Positions 35,374-44,523 of a stretch of DNA of 64,000 nucleotides are shown piece by piece. The position numbers and the translations under genes were made by a program. The stretch is from JTS-RE37 sp041744575 (GTDB lineage Bacteria; Bacteroidota; Bacteroidia; Flavobacteriales; Flavobacteriaceae). Each line of letters starts with the position of its first letter. Position 1 is the first letter of the stretch. The DNA lies in contig JBGTKP010000053.1 of NCBI GenBank assembly GCA_041744575.1, positions 1-64,000 of the forward strand, given 5' to 3'. The notes under the pieces are model-generated. The model was given only the letters and a program-made list of their open reading frames with translations, was not told where the DNA came from and searched no databases.

Positions 35374-38300
35374 ATGCAGAATAAAGGACTTGTAAAGCTT
35401 TTTGCTTTCCTTTTCGGGATCGTCAGTATCTATCAATTGTCATATACTTTTATCACCAGCAAAATTGAAGATGACGCTGAGGCCTATGCTGCCAGGGAGA
35501 TCCCATCCTCCGAAGATAATTATGTGGCACAACGGGAAGGGATTGAAGCACAATATCTGGATTCTATTGCCAAGGATCCCATCCTCGGTTTTACCAGCTA
35601 TGAGGACGCAAAGAAGAAAGAGCTGAATAAGGGACTGGATCTTAAAGGAGGGATCAACGTGACGCTGCAGATTTCCGTTAAGGACATCCTAAGAGGTCTG
35701 GCCGCAGACAGTAGAAATCCGGTCTTCAACAAAGCGCTGGCCGATGCGGATGCGGCATCCACCAGTAGTGATGACACTTACCTCAACCTGTTTTTTGATG
35801 CTTTTGATCAGATCAAAGGCGATCAAAAACTTGCCTCTCCTGACATATTTGCAAATAAGACCCTGAGCGATGAGATCAATTTTCAGATGTCAGATGATGA
35901 AGTAAAACCGATCATCCGCAGAAAAATTGATGAATCTATAGTTTCGGCATTTGAAGTGCTCAGGGAGCGAATTGATGGCTTCGGGGTTACTCAGCCCAAT
36001 ATCCAGCGGGAAGGTAATTCCGGACGAATTCTTGTCGAACTGCCCGGAGCCCGGGATATTGCCAGGGCGCAGGATCTACTCTCAAGTACCGCGCAGCTGG
36101 AATTCTGGGAAACCTATGAACCCGGCAATCAGAATCTGATCAATTTTTTCATTCAGGCCAACGAAAAACTCAAAACTTTGGTGGCTTCCACCGAAGAAAC
36201 TCCGGTAAAGGAAGAATCGGAAATAGATTCCCTGCTGTCTGACGTCTCCAAAGACTCCCTGGATCTCAGCACCGAGAAAAACCCTCTGTTCGATAAACTA
36301 CAGCTTAGCGGCCAGGGTTTTGCCATTGGCGTTGCCGCTGTTCAGGATACGGCTGCAATCAATGGTTACCTTAAAATGCCCGAGATACGGCGATTGATGC
36401 CGTCCGAAGTGCAGTTTACTAAATTCCTCTGGGAACGTCCTTCCGCGGATTCCGAAGTGGCTTCTCTCTATGCCCTGAAGTCGAATCGCGAAAATGAACC
36501 GCGTATCAGCGGGGACGTAGTCAGTGACGCCAGGGATCAGTTCGATCAGTTTAACCGGCCGGCGGTCGGAATGGATATGAATGTCCGCGGGGCAAAGTTA
36601 TGGGAAAAGCTCACCAGTGAGGCCAACCTGAATAATACGGGAATAGCCATCGTCCTGGACAACAAGGTATATACAGCACCCGGGGTATCCCAGGTGGGTG
36701 GGATTTCCGGAGGAAGTTCGGAGATCACAGGCACTTTTACAATCAATGAAACCAAGGATATCGCCAACGTCTTGCGTGCAGGAAAACTCCCGGCATCGGC
36801 AGAGATCATCGATTCATTTGTAGTGGGTCCTTCTCTGGGACAGGAAGCAATTGACAGCGGTTTCTCATCCTTTCTTATCGCCATGATCATCGTTCTGCTA
36901 TGGATGATCTTCTATTACGGGAAAGCTGGGATATTTGCAGATATCGCCCTGATTTTCAACATTGTTTTGATATTCGGGGTCCTGGCAAGTCTCGGGGCGG
37001 TTCTGACCCTTCCGGGGATAGCGGGGATCGTACTGACCATCGGGATGTCCGTGGACGCGAACGTACTCATCTTTGAACGTATTAAGGAGGAAATAGCCAA
37101 AGGCAAGGGCAAGGGTCAGGCTATTGCCGATGGCTTCAGCAATGCATTGTCCTCCATCCTGGACGCCAACATTACCACAGCCCTTACGGCGCTGATCCTC
37201 CTGATCTTTGGCACAGGCCCTATTAAAGGCTTTGCAACCACACTGATCATTGGTATTCTTACCTCTTTGTTCACTGCCATTTTTGTAACCCGTTTATTGG
37301 TTGACTGGTATCTTAGCGGCAGGACCAGACGTCTCGATTTTACCACCGCGATCACCAAAAACCTTTTCACGAATACCAATTTCAATTTCCTTAGTAAACG
37401 TAAGGTAGCCTATATTTTCTCAGCAGTTATGTTGGCCATCGGATTGTCTTCCCTGTTCACCCAGGGACTCGACCAGGGAGTTGATTTTGTAGGGGGCAGG
37501 AATTATCAGATACGATTTATCAACCCTGTAAACCCTTCTGAAATTGCCAGTGATCTCACCACTGCCTTAGGAAGTGCCAGTGCCAAAACCTTTGGAGACG
37601 CCAACCAGGTGATGGTCACTACAAAATATAAAGTAGATGCCCAGGAAGTTGAAGTGGATAACGAAATCCTCGAAAAATTATTTACCACCCTTCAAAAATA
37701 CCTGCCCGACGGGGCTACTTATGAAGATTTCATTCCGGGTGGGACCAATGATGATATCGGGGTGATGAAATACCGGAAAGTTGGGCCGACGATCGCTGAT
37801 GATATCAAGAAGAATGCGCTATGGGCCGTGATAGGCTCGCTAGCTGTGGTCTTCCTTTATATCCTGCTCCGTTTCCGGAAATGGCAGTTTTCCCTTGGCG
37901 CGGTTGCGGCGGTCTTTCATGACGTCCTGATCGTTCTTGGAATTTTCTCTCTGACGAGTAAGATAATGCCCTTTTCAATGGAGATTGATCAGGCTTTTAT
38001 TGCAGCCATCCTCACCGTTATCGGTTATTCCCTGAATGATACGGTGGTCGTTTTTGACAGGATCCGGGAGATCTGGAATGAGAAGGGGATGCGCGCCGGA
38101 GAAAACCTTAATCTGGCCCTGAACAGCACGCTGAGCAGAACCCTGAATACCTCTACCACGACCATTGTAGTACTCATCGCCATCTTTATTTTTGGCGGGG
38201 AGTCACTCAGGGGCTTTATGTTTGCGATGATTGTGGGGATCGTGGTTGGAACCTATTCCTCTTTGTTCATAGCAACACCCATTCTTTTCGATACCCTGAA

Positions 38301-38379
38301 AAAGAACGTAGATCCCGTTAAGATTCAGGAAAATCCTTCCCCGAAAACACCCAGAAAAAAGGCGGCAAAAACACATTGA
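35374..38379 (+). CDS. secDF: Fused protein translocase subunit SecDF
   Basis: A 1001-residue fusion of SecD and SecF, which use the proton gradient to complete Sec-dependent export. The order is: a first helix near residues 7-25, the periplasmic P1 region (about 60-480; LNKGLDLKGGINVTLQIS near the start, RIDGFGVTQPNIQREG and VELPGARD further on), a SecD helix block (about 490-650; TLPGIAGIVLTIGMSVDANV), then SecF from about 690 (GVDFVGGRNYQI) with its own helices and AILTVIGYSLNDTVVVFDRI. A Lys-rich tail ends the protein. The fused form is normal for Bacteroidota. Convergent with an ABC ATPase gene. Confidence 0.95.
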   Translation: MQNKGLVKLFAFLFGIVSIYQLSYTFITSKIEDDAEAYAAREIPSSEDNYVAQREGIEAQYLDSIAKDPILGFTSYEDAKKKELNKGLDLKGGINVTLQISVKDILRGLAADSRNPVFNKALADADAASTSSDDTYLNLFFDAFDQIKGDQKLASPDIFANKTLSDEINFQMSDDEVKPIIRRKIDESIVSAFEVLRERIDGFGVTQPNIQREGNSGRILVELPGARDIARAQDLLSSTAQLEFWETYEPGNQNLINFFIQANEKLKTLVASTEETPVKEESEIDSLLSDVSKDSLDLSTEKNPLFDKLQLSGQGFAIGVAAVQDTAAINGYLKMPEIRRLMPSEVQFTKFLWERPSADSEVASLYALKSNRENEPRISGDVVSDARDQFDQFNRPAVGMDMNVRGAKLWEKLTSEANLNNTGIAIVLDNKVYTAPGVSQVGGISGGSSEITGTFTINETKDIANVLRAGKLPASAEIIDSFVVGPSLGQEAIDSGFSSFLIAMIIVLLWMIFYYGKAGIFADIALIFNIVLIFGVLASLGAVLTLPGIAGIVLTIGMSVDANVLIFERIKEEIAKGKGKGQAIADGFSNALSSILDANITTALTALILLIFGTGPIKGFATTLIIGILTSLFTAIFVTRLLVDWYLSGRTRRLDFTTAITKNLFTNTNFNFLSKRKVAYIFSAVMLAIGLSSLFTQGLDQGVDFVGGRNYQIRFINPVNPSEIASDLTTALGSASAKTFGDANQVMVTTKYKVDAQEVEVDNEILEKLFTTLQKYLPDGATYEDFIPGGTNDDIGVMKYRKVGPTIADDIKKNALWAVIGSLAVVFLYILLRFRKWQFSLGAVAAVFHDVLIVLGIFSLTSKIMPFSMEIDQAFIAAILTVIGYSLNDTVVVFDRIREIWNEKGMRAGENLNLALNSTLSRTLNTSTTTIVVLIAIFIFGGESLRGFMFAMIVGIVVGTYSSLFIATPILFDTLKKNVDPVKIQENPSPKTPRKKAAKTH

Positions 38380-38403
38380 ACCTTTTATTAAATCAGGTGA
38401 AAT

Positions 38404-38436
38404 GGTTCCCGGTTATATTACCGCACCCCGGGAACC
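38404..38436. terminator. Stem-loop between convergent secDF and ABC ATPase genes
   Basis: GGTTCCCGG (38404-38412) pairs with CCGGGAACC (38428-38436), a perfect 9-base stem with a 15-base loop. The plus-strand sequence after it is only weakly T-rich, and the right arm lies in the last codons of the minus-strand ABC gene. Could act as a bidirectional terminator; not canonical. Confidence 0.45.
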
Positions 38437-39648
38437 GCTTTCTTCTGATGTCAACTGAAATATCAACCGTGGATTTAACCCCGGCTCTTTTCGATGGGAA
38501 ACAAAGACGATGGCAGTGGTCTGTTCTTCGGCAATTTTGTTCACCAGGGTAACAAAAAGGTGGGCACTCTCATCGTCCAGGCCTGCAGTAGGTTCGTCCA
38601 GAATAAGCAATAGGGGATGTTTGATCATCGCACGGGCGCACATAACCAACCGCTGCTGTCCCTGGGTGAGATCATGGAAAAGTTTACCGGCAAGACCATC
38701 CATTCCCAATACCTCCAACCACAACCTTGTAGTCCTCATCTGTGCTTCCGATGGGATCACATATAATCCAATGGAATCCATCAGACCGGAAAGTATCATA
38801 TGCTCAAGGCTATGATACCCGCTGAACCTGTCAATCATGGCCGGGGTAAAATATCCGATATTGCTTTTAATATCCCAGATGCTTTCCCCGCTTCCCTTTT
38901 TCCTTCCAAAAAGTATGATATTCTGCCCGTAGGCTTTGGGATTGTCTCCGGTAATCATTGTTAAAAGGGTCGATTTCCCACTGCCATTGGTCCCCCGCAG
39001 CTCCCAGAATTCTCCCGGACGGATATCCCAGCTGATATCCTTAAGGATATGCCGGGATTCATAGGAGACACTGACATTTTTAAACCTGATCAGGAACTCC
39101 CCATCAAACGGATGGCCTTCCGGCGATTCTGGAAGCTTGTGAAGCAGGCCGGGAAATATCAGGTCGCTGTTTTCCGGCTTCTCCTTGTTGCATTGAAGGT
39201 TCTTTCCTTCCAGCCGGAACCGGTGCTGAATAAAGGGTAGTATATCTGAACGCCTGCTTATGAGCTGTACCAGGGGCAGTTCGACTGACAGCTTTGCAAG
39301 GTCTTTTTTCAATGTTTCCTGAGAACCGAAATCCAGGTTATCAAAAGGGTTGTCAAGGATAAGATATCCGTTACCTTGGGCCATGAGGTGATTCAGCAAG
39401 GCTTTTTTCCGCTCGCCACTGCTCATAGACTGAAGGTTCTGTGAAGTAGCCGCTGTGAGAATCTTGTTATCATGCAGGCATTCCTCTTCTATCATCCTGT
39501 TCACCTCATAGGTGGAAAAAAGACCTGCCTTTTTACCGCGGAGCACGCCGAAGGCATCCGGCAGATATCCCCGCATCAAACGGCCCACAAAAGCCGATTT
39601 GTCTGAGGTATTGTCGGTAAAAACGGCCCAATGGGGAGGATTACTCAT
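38413..39648 (-). CDS. Tandem ABC ATPase, ModF-like
   Basis: A 411-residue soluble protein of two ABC domains, like ModF. The first (about residues 1-165) is degenerate: its Walker A reads TDNTSDKSAF, keeping Lys-Ser but not the glycines, while the signature SSGERKK and Walker B YLILDNPFDNLD remain. The second (about 185-405) has an intact Walker A GTNGSGKSTLL, a modified signature LTQGQQRL, Walker B LLILDEPTAGLDDE and H-loop FVSHR. No transmembrane partner is nearby, so a non-transport role is possible. The ATG at 39648 is used; a GTG at 39657 is an alternative. Last gene of the run from lgt, 56 bases after the GNAT gene. Confidence 0.75.
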   Translation of the reverse strand: MSNPPHWAVFTDNTSDKSAFVGRLMRGYLPDAFGVLRGKKAGLFSTYEVNRMIEEECLHDNKILTAATSQNLQSMSSGERKKALLNHLMAQGNGYLILDNPFDNLDFGSQETLKKDLAKLSVELPLVQLISRRSDILPFIQHRFRLEGKNLQCNKEKPENSDLIFPGLLHKLPESPEGHPFDGEFLIRFKNVSVSYESRHILKDISWDIRPGEFWELRGTNGSGKSTLLTMITGDNPKAYGQNIILFGRKKGSGESIWDIKSNIGYFTPAMIDRFSGYHSLEHMILSGLMDSIGLYVIPSEAQMRTTRLWLEVLGMDGLAGKLFHDLTQGQQRLVMCARAMIKHPLLLILDEPTAGLDDESAHLFVTLVNKIAEEQTTAIVFVSHRKEPGLNPRLIFQLTSEESGSRGAVI

Positions 39649-39704
39649 GGGTGTCACAAAAAAAATTGGTATTTAGATGAACCTTGAAACGACCTTTCAG
39701 GTCA

Positions 39705-40235
39705 CTAATCAGCTATAGCAAACACTCTGTAGATAACAACGGGATTGCTCCTGTACCTGGTTGTCCTTCCGGCAGCCATTCCATTTTTCACAGCCACCTT
39801 TTGGGATGGCAGGTTATCTCTGTGAATGATAGAGATCACAGACGGGGCGTAACCCCTGGAAAATGCGATCTCCCTGCAACGCATGGCAGCCTCAGAAGCA
39901 TAGCCTTTGCATTTGTGGTCCGGCAGGATGGAATACCCTATTTCCAGTTCTTCGACCTTATCTACTTCCTGTAATAGCAAACCGCACAAACCCGCCAGTT
40001 GTCCACTCGATTTTATCATCAGGGCATACATGCCTCCCAAATCCCCATCATAGCGTTCAAAGATCCTGTCAAACTGTGCGATGCAATTGGTTCGTGGATC
40101 ATCGGATAACCCTTCCCAGTAACGGACACTTTCCGGATTTTCAAAAAAGGGTAACCACAGTTCAAAATCTTCAGGGACCACTTTTCTGAATAACAAACGG
40201 GATGTTGATACATTATCAAGAGGATACCTGGACAT
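39705..40235 (-). CDS. GNAT-family N-acetyltransferase (RimJ/RimL type)
   Basis: A 176-residue acetyltransferase that would use acetyl-CoA. N-terminus STSRLLFRKVVPEDFELW is typical of the RimJ/RimL/ribosomal-protein acetyltransferase group. The acetyl-CoA-binding part includes ELEIGYSILPDHKCKGYASEAAMRC near residues 100-124 (the R/Q-x-x-G-x-G/A loop reads HKCKGYA) and SVISIIHRDNLPSQKVAVKNGM near 133-153. The substrate is unknown. It lies 41 bases downstream of the DUF192 lipoprotein in the lgt run. Confidence 0.85.
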   Translation of the reverse strand: MSRYPLDNVSTSRLLFRKVVPEDFELWLPFFENPESVRYWEGLSDDPRTNCIAQFDRIFERYDGDLGGMYALMIKSSGQLAGLCGLLLQEVDKVEELEIGYSILPDHKCKGYASEAAMRCREIAFSRGYAPSVISIIHRDNLPSQKVAVKNGMAAGRTTRYRSNPVVIYRVFAIAD

Positions 40236-40276
40236 TCCTTTTTTTATTGCTTCCTTGTCTTGCCATCAGAATGACA

Positions 40277-40783
40277 TCAGTTGTGTTTTGTAAAGGAGAT
40301 ACTATCACCGCTTTTTACATTCCATGCCTCCACCCTTCCTGCATTGACTTCGAGGACATACTGTACGGGTACACGTGAAGGGATGACGGAATCATCAAGT
40401 GGTACGGCATTCTCCGCTATTGTAACAATTTTTTGATCTCCCCGAATAAAGAGGAGATCCAGCGGAATCAGGGTATTTTTCATATAAAATGAATGAATCT
40501 TCTCCGTAGGGAAAATAAAAAGCATGGCCTGGTCCGGGTCCATCGTTTCCCGATACATGAGACCGGTCTGTGTTTCGTATTCCGAATCCGCTATCTCAAT
40601 TTCCAGCGTGGTGAGCAGGGTGTCGCTACCGGCGCGATAGATCGATAGTTCTCCTTCATTGGTAAAGGTTATGGGACCGGTTTTTACGGCAGGTTTTTTC
40701 TCCTGTTCACATGAAAGGATGAGGGTGAGTAATACTGCGATGGCGTATACTACCGGCAATTTGTAAGTTGATAATGGACGCAT
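40277..40783 (-). CDS. DUF192 lipoprotein
   Basis: A 168-residue lipoprotein: signal with lipobox TLILSC (Cys25) then a DUF192 domain of about 110 residues. Family-typical stretches are EIEIADSEYETQTGLMYRE (the TGLMYR element), AMLFIFPTEKIHSFYMKNTLIPLDLLFI and VPVQYVLEVNAGRVEAWNV. DUF192 proteins are small beta-barrel envelope proteins of unknown function. It is located between lgt (40 bases upstream) and a GNAT gene, and being a lipoprotein it would be a substrate of that lgt product. Confidence 0.85.
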   Translation of the reverse strand: MRPLSTYKLPVVYAIAVLLTLILSCEQEKKPAVKTGPITFTNEGELSIYRAGSDTLLTTLEIEIADSEYETQTGLMYRETMDPDQAMLFIFPTEKIHSFYMKNTLIPLDLLFIRGDQKIVTIAENAVPLDDSVIPSRVPVQYVLEVNAGRVEAWNVKSGDSISFTKHN

Positions 40784-40823
40784 AGATTATTTCACTTCAT
40801 TTCCGGTCCTCCCTGAATGAACA

Positions 40824-41789
40824 TCATCTGAGGGAGATCCGGGGTTTTCTCAGAATAAAGTATAATCCGATAAGGATAAATGGAATGCTAAGCCATTGAC
40901 CGGTTGATAACAAACCAAGTGCTTTCTCAAACCCGCCCTGACTTTTCTTTACAAATTCTACAAAGAAGCGAACAGTCCATAGCAATACCAGGAACATCCC
41001 AAACAAATATCCCGGCTTGTTTTTCTTATCTGTTTTCCAGTACAGGTAATAAAGGATCAGAAAAACGAAAATATAACAAACCCCTTCATACAATTGTGCC
41101 GGATGGCGGTATGGGATCGCGTTCAGGTATTCGGCAAATTTCGGATTGCTCTCGAGGGCTGCATAGGCATTGTTAGCCGTTTGCTCGCCAGTGACAGACA
41201 TGGCAGTGGAAGCCGGCATATCATCGGAATCGCGGATAAATCGCGTTCCAAAAATATAGGAGGCATCCGTTACTTTGCCATTGATTTCAGAATTAAAGAA
41301 GTTCCCTAACCTTACAAAAAAGGCGCCGATGGCTACCGGAAGTACCACCCTGTCCAGAATCCACAACATTCGGAATTCCTTGTGCTTTCTGGTATATAGA
41401 TACATCCCGATGATGATCCCAATGGCTGCGCCGTGACTCGCCAATCCGGTAAAACCCGTAAATTCATATCCCCGGATAAAGCCAAATAGAGTTCCGTCTG
41501 CACTTTCACGGATCGGCAGGAGAATTTCCAGGAGATGGTTCTGGTAATAGGCCCAGTCATAAAAAAAAACGTGGCCCAACCGCGCGCCGAGCATGGTGGC
41601 AAGGACCGTGTAAATAAAGAGGGAATCCAACTGCTCCATGGATTTCTTTTCATTCATGAATATTTTCTTCATGACAAACCACCCTACAGCAAAAGCCACA
41701 ATCCAGAGAAGATTATAATACTTGATTTGAATGAATCCTACAGTGAATAAGGTGTCATTTGGATTCCAGGTGATGCCTAAAAAATGCAT
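40824..41789 (-). CDS. lgt: Prolipoprotein diacylglyceryl transferase
   Basis: Transfers a diacylglyceryl group from phosphatidylglycerol to the lipobox Cys of lipoprotein precursors in the inner membrane. The 321-residue protein has about seven membrane segments. Family motifs seen are YNLLWIVAFAVGWFV near residues 28-42, GARLGHVFFYDWAYY near 72-86, GLASHGAAIGIIIG near 115-128 (with the conserved His), RLGNFFNSEINGKV near 160-173 and the YRHPAQLYEG segment near 226. The last two Arg/His sites are needed in E. coli. A 30-residue insertion with Thr/Ala-rich sequence precedes the last motif. Starts a four-gene minus-strand run. Confidence 0.93.
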   Translation of the reverse strand: MHFLGITWNPNDTLFTVGFIQIKYYNLLWIVAFAVGWFVMKKIFMNEKKSMEQLDSLFIYTVLATMLGARLGHVFFYDWAYYQNHLLEILLPIRESADGTLFGFIRGYEFTGFTGLASHGAAIGIIIGMYLYTRKHKEFRMLWILDRVVLPVAIGAFFVRLGNFFNSEINGKVTDASYIFGTRFIRDSDDMPASTAMSVTGEQTANNAYAALESNPKFAEYLNAIPYRHPAQLYEGVCYIFVFLILYYLYWKTDKKNKPGYLFGMFLVLLWTVRFFVEFVKKSQGGFEKALGLLSTGQWLSIPFILIGLYFILRKPRISLR

Positions 41790-41931
41790 AGCGCTTTTAT
41801 TGTGTGGCTAATATAAAAAATAGAAATCAGACCGCTGTCAATAAAGTAGATAGATAGTCCGGGAATGGGGGCTAAATATAGATTTATTGACCTCGTAAGA
41901 CTTCCTCCTCCAGATCTGAGTTCGGAAGCTT

Positions 41932-42165
41932 TTATGGTACCGGATCGTATCCGGACCCCCCCCACGGATGGCAGCTGAAAATACGTTTGATACCAAGCCA
42001 GCCTCCTTTTATTAATCCGTGTTTTCTAAGCGCTTGCAGGGTATAATTGGAGCAGGTCGGACTGTAACGGCAACTTGGAGGTGTCCAGGACGAGATGAGG
42101 ATCTGGTACATGCGGATAAGTCCAATGAATGGTGCGATCAGTATTTTCTTTGTGTCCCAGGTCAT
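41932..42165 (-). CDS. yidD: Membrane protein insertion efficiency factor YidD
   Basis: A 77-residue small protein thought to help YidC-dependent membrane insertion. It carries the family core: an amphipathic start (KKILIAPFIGLIRMYQILIS), then SCRYSPTCSNYTLQAL with the three conserved Cys and KGGWLGIKRIFSCHPWGGSGYDPVP (the last Cys near residue 67). I chose the ATG at 42165, just after the cysS stop; the longer in-frame start at 42240 would overlap cysS by 35 bases and adds basic residues not found in the family. Confidence 0.9.
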   Translation of the reverse strand: MTWDTKKILIAPFIGLIRMYQILISSWTPPSCRYSPTCSNYTLQALRKHGLIKGGWLGIKRIFSCHPWGGSGYDPVP

Positions 42166-42205
42166 CCCGATGCCTTGCCTTTTTATGCCCTGTATCAGGC
42201 GGTTT

Positions 42206-43690
42206 TCAGGAAAGATTATAGGTCGTGCCTTCCTTTCCATCCTTGAGGTGGATCCCCAATTCTGCGAGACGGTCCCTTATGGAATCCGAGGTCTGAAAAT
42301 CTTTGTTAATCCGGGCCTCATTACGCAGGCGTATCAGCAAATTAACCACCCCGGAAAGCTTTTCCGCTCCCTGATTCTCATTGTTTTTTCGTTCGATGCC
42401 GAGTACATCAAATACAAAAGTATTCATAGTGGTACTGAGCATTTCCTTGTCGCTCTCAGAGCATGCCTGAGCCCCCTCCTTAACCTGATTGATATATCTG
42501 ACACCATCAAACAAATGCGCGATCAGGACCGGGGTGTTGAAATCATCATTCATTGCATCATAACAATGCTGCTTCCAGTCGCTCACCTTAAAATCCGTTG
42601 TGCCCTTCGCTACGTCCAGGTCCTTTAACGTGTCAAGTGCCTCCATTAGTCGGGAATAGCCCCTCTCAGATGCGAGGAGCGCATCATCGCTAAGGTCCAG
42701 AATGCTTGTATAATGGGCCTGCATCATAAAGAAACGAACCACAGAGGGCGAAAATGCCTTGCTCAGGATCTCGTTTTTTCCGGTGAATATTTCTCCCGGC
42801 AGAAGATTATTGCCAGTGGATTTCGCCATCTTTTTGCCGTTCAGGGTAAGCATGTTGGCATGTAACCAGTATTTAACCGGGGGCTCTCCGTTCATAGCCT
42901 GTGCCTGAGCGATCTCGCATTCATGATGCGGAAACTTGAGGTCCATACCGCCTCCGTGAATATCGAAATGCTCCCCGAGATACTTCATGCTCATGGCGGT
43001 GCACTCCAGATGCCAGCCGGGAAAACCATCACCCCAGGGCGAAGGCCACCTCATAATATGCTGAGGTTCCGCTTTTTTCCAAAGAGCGAAATCCTGCGGA
43101 TTTCTCTTTTCATCCTGGGCGGTCAGATCCCTTGTATTGGATATCATATCCTCCAGCTTCCTTCCACTGAGCTTGCCATAGGTATACTTGGTATTGAAGG
43201 ATAATACATCAAAGTAAACCGATCCGTTCATTTCATAAGCATACCCTTTGTCCAGGATATCCTTGATTATTTCTATCTGTTCAATAATATGTCCTGTGGC
43301 AGTTGGTTCTATGCTCGGAGCAAGGAAGTTGAATTTTTGCAGGATGTTATGAAAATCAATGGTATAACGCTGCACCACTTCCATTGGCTCTATTTGTTCC
43401 AGCCGCGCTTTTTTGGCTATTTTATCCTCTCCTGTTTCTGCATCTCCTTCCAGATGCCCTGCGTCTGTAATATTCCTGACATAACGTACTTTATACCCAA
43501 GATGGCGGAGGTACCTGAAGATCATATCGAATGACATGAAAGTCCTGCAGTTTCCAAGATGGACATTGCTGTACACCGTAGGTCCGCAGACGTACATTCC
43601 GACGTGGCCTTCGTTTATTGGCTGAAATGTTTCTTTGGAACCAGAGAGGGAATTATATATTTTGAGGGATTGGCTGCTATACAGTTGCAT
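42206..43690 (-). CDS. cysS: Cysteinyl-tRNA synthetase
   Basis: Class I aminoacyl-tRNA synthetase charging tRNA-Cys. The 494-residue protein is full length. The zinc-site Cys of YVCGPTVY, the HIGH equivalent VHLGNCRTF near residue 40, FPHHECEIAQAQA near 245 (zinc His/Cys) and KMSKS as KMAKSTGN near 278 are all in place. The C-terminal anticodon-binding part runs from about 330. It follows folE by 15 bases and precedes yidD, so the three form an operon. Confidence 0.95.
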   Translation of the reverse strand: MQLYSSQSLKIYNSLSGSKETFQPINEGHVGMYVCGPTVYSNVHLGNCRTFMSFDMIFRYLRHLGYKVRYVRNITDAGHLEGDAETGEDKIAKKARLEQIEPMEVVQRYTIDFHNILQKFNFLAPSIEPTATGHIIEQIEIIKDILDKGYAYEMNGSVYFDVLSFNTKYTYGKLSGRKLEDMISNTRDLTAQDEKRNPQDFALWKKAEPQHIMRWPSPWGDGFPGWHLECTAMSMKYLGEHFDIHGGGMDLKFPHHECEIAQAQAMNGEPPVKYWLHANMLTLNGKKMAKSTGNNLLPGEIFTGKNEILSKAFSPSVVRFFMMQAHYTSILDLSDDALLASERGYSRLMEALDTLKDLDVAKGTTDFKVSDWKQHCYDAMNDDFNTPVLIAHLFDGVRYINQVKEGAQACSESDKEMLSTTMNTFVFDVLGIERKNNENQGAEKLSGVVNLLIRLRNEARINKDFQTSDSIRDRLAELGIHLKDGKEGTTYNLS

Positions 43691-43705
43691 CGGTGCTGAG
43701 GCACA

Positions 43706-44386
43706 TTAAAAATTAGTATCGAGGTTCACGTAGTCCAAAAATTCCCTCCGGACGCCTTCCTCCTTAAACTTACCCCCATATTCCGCGGTAACCGTACTGC
43801 TATCTATATCCCGGATACCCCTTGAATTTACGCACAAATGCTTTGCGTCTATAACGCAGGCCACATCTTCGGTTCCAAGGACCTGCTGGAGTTCCCGTAC
43901 GATCTGGATATTCATTCGTTCCTGAACCTGAGGTCTTCTGGCATAATAGTCCACGATGCGGTTCATCTTGGAAAGTCCTACCACGGTTCCGCTTGAAATG
44001 TAGGCGATATGAGCCTTCCCTACAATGGGCAGTAAATGATGTTCGCAGGTGGAATAAACAATGATGTTTTTTTCCACCAGCATCTCCCCGTATTTATACT
44101 TGTTCTTGAAGGTAGAGGATTTCGGTCTGTTTTTGGGATGCAAGCCTCCGAAGATTTCATTTACATACATCTTTGCCACCCTGTCCGGGGTACCCCGCAG
44201 GCTGTCATCCTCGAGGTCAAGGCCCAGGGTATACATGATCTCTCTGATATTGTCCCTGATGATTCTGATCTTTTCATTGTCCGGAAGAACAAAGGCATCC
44301 TCTCTCAAGGGTGTTTCTTCAGAAGAGGAAACATGGTCATTTCCCATGGCTTCAAATTGCTCCTCCAATGTTCGGTCAAATTTCAT
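43706..44386 (-). CDS. folE: GTP cyclohydrolase I
   Basis: First enzyme of folate and pterin synthesis; converts GTP to dihydroneopterin triphosphate. The 226-residue protein has a variable N-terminus and then the core: LRGTPDRVAKMYVNEIF, YSTCEHHLLPIVGKAHIAYI with the zinc Cys and His residues, VVGLSKMNRIVDYYARRPQ and QERMNIQIV, and the third zinc-ligand region VIDAKHLCVNSRG. I chose the ATG at 44386, downstream of a promoter box at 44410-44417 that the longer frame (44422) would span. First gene of the folE-cysS-yidD operon. It supplies the pathway in which FolP (at 62 kb) acts. Confidence 0.94.
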   Translation of the reverse strand: MKFDRTLEEQFEAMGNDHVSSSEETPLREDAFVLPDNEKIRIIRDNIREIMYTLGLDLEDDSLRGTPDRVAKMYVNEIFGGLHPKNRPKSSTFKNKYKYGEMLVEKNIIVYSTCEHHLLPIVGKAHIAYISSGTVVGLSKMNRIVDYYARRPQVQERMNIQIVRELQQVLGTEDVACVIDAKHLCVNSRGIRDIDSSTVTAEYGGKFKEEGVRREFLDYVNLDTNF

Positions 44387-44409
44387 ATTCACCTGTCTTA
44401 TGGCAGGTT

Positions 44410-44417
44410 CAAAGATA
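44410..44417 (-). promoter_or_regulatory. -7 promoter box of folE operon
   Basis: Minus-strand TATCTTTG is an exact TAnnTTTG match. Transcription would begin near 44404, about 18 bases before the ATG at 44386. No convincing -33 TTG. Confidence 0.5.
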
Positions 44418-44523
44418 TACATTATATGCCACTTTATGGTCTGTTTGGGGAGTTACACAACATAAATTAGTGTTAAGCAAACCTTCCGTCTAATTTTATA
44501 CTTTCCAAATTTTACGTCTCCCT

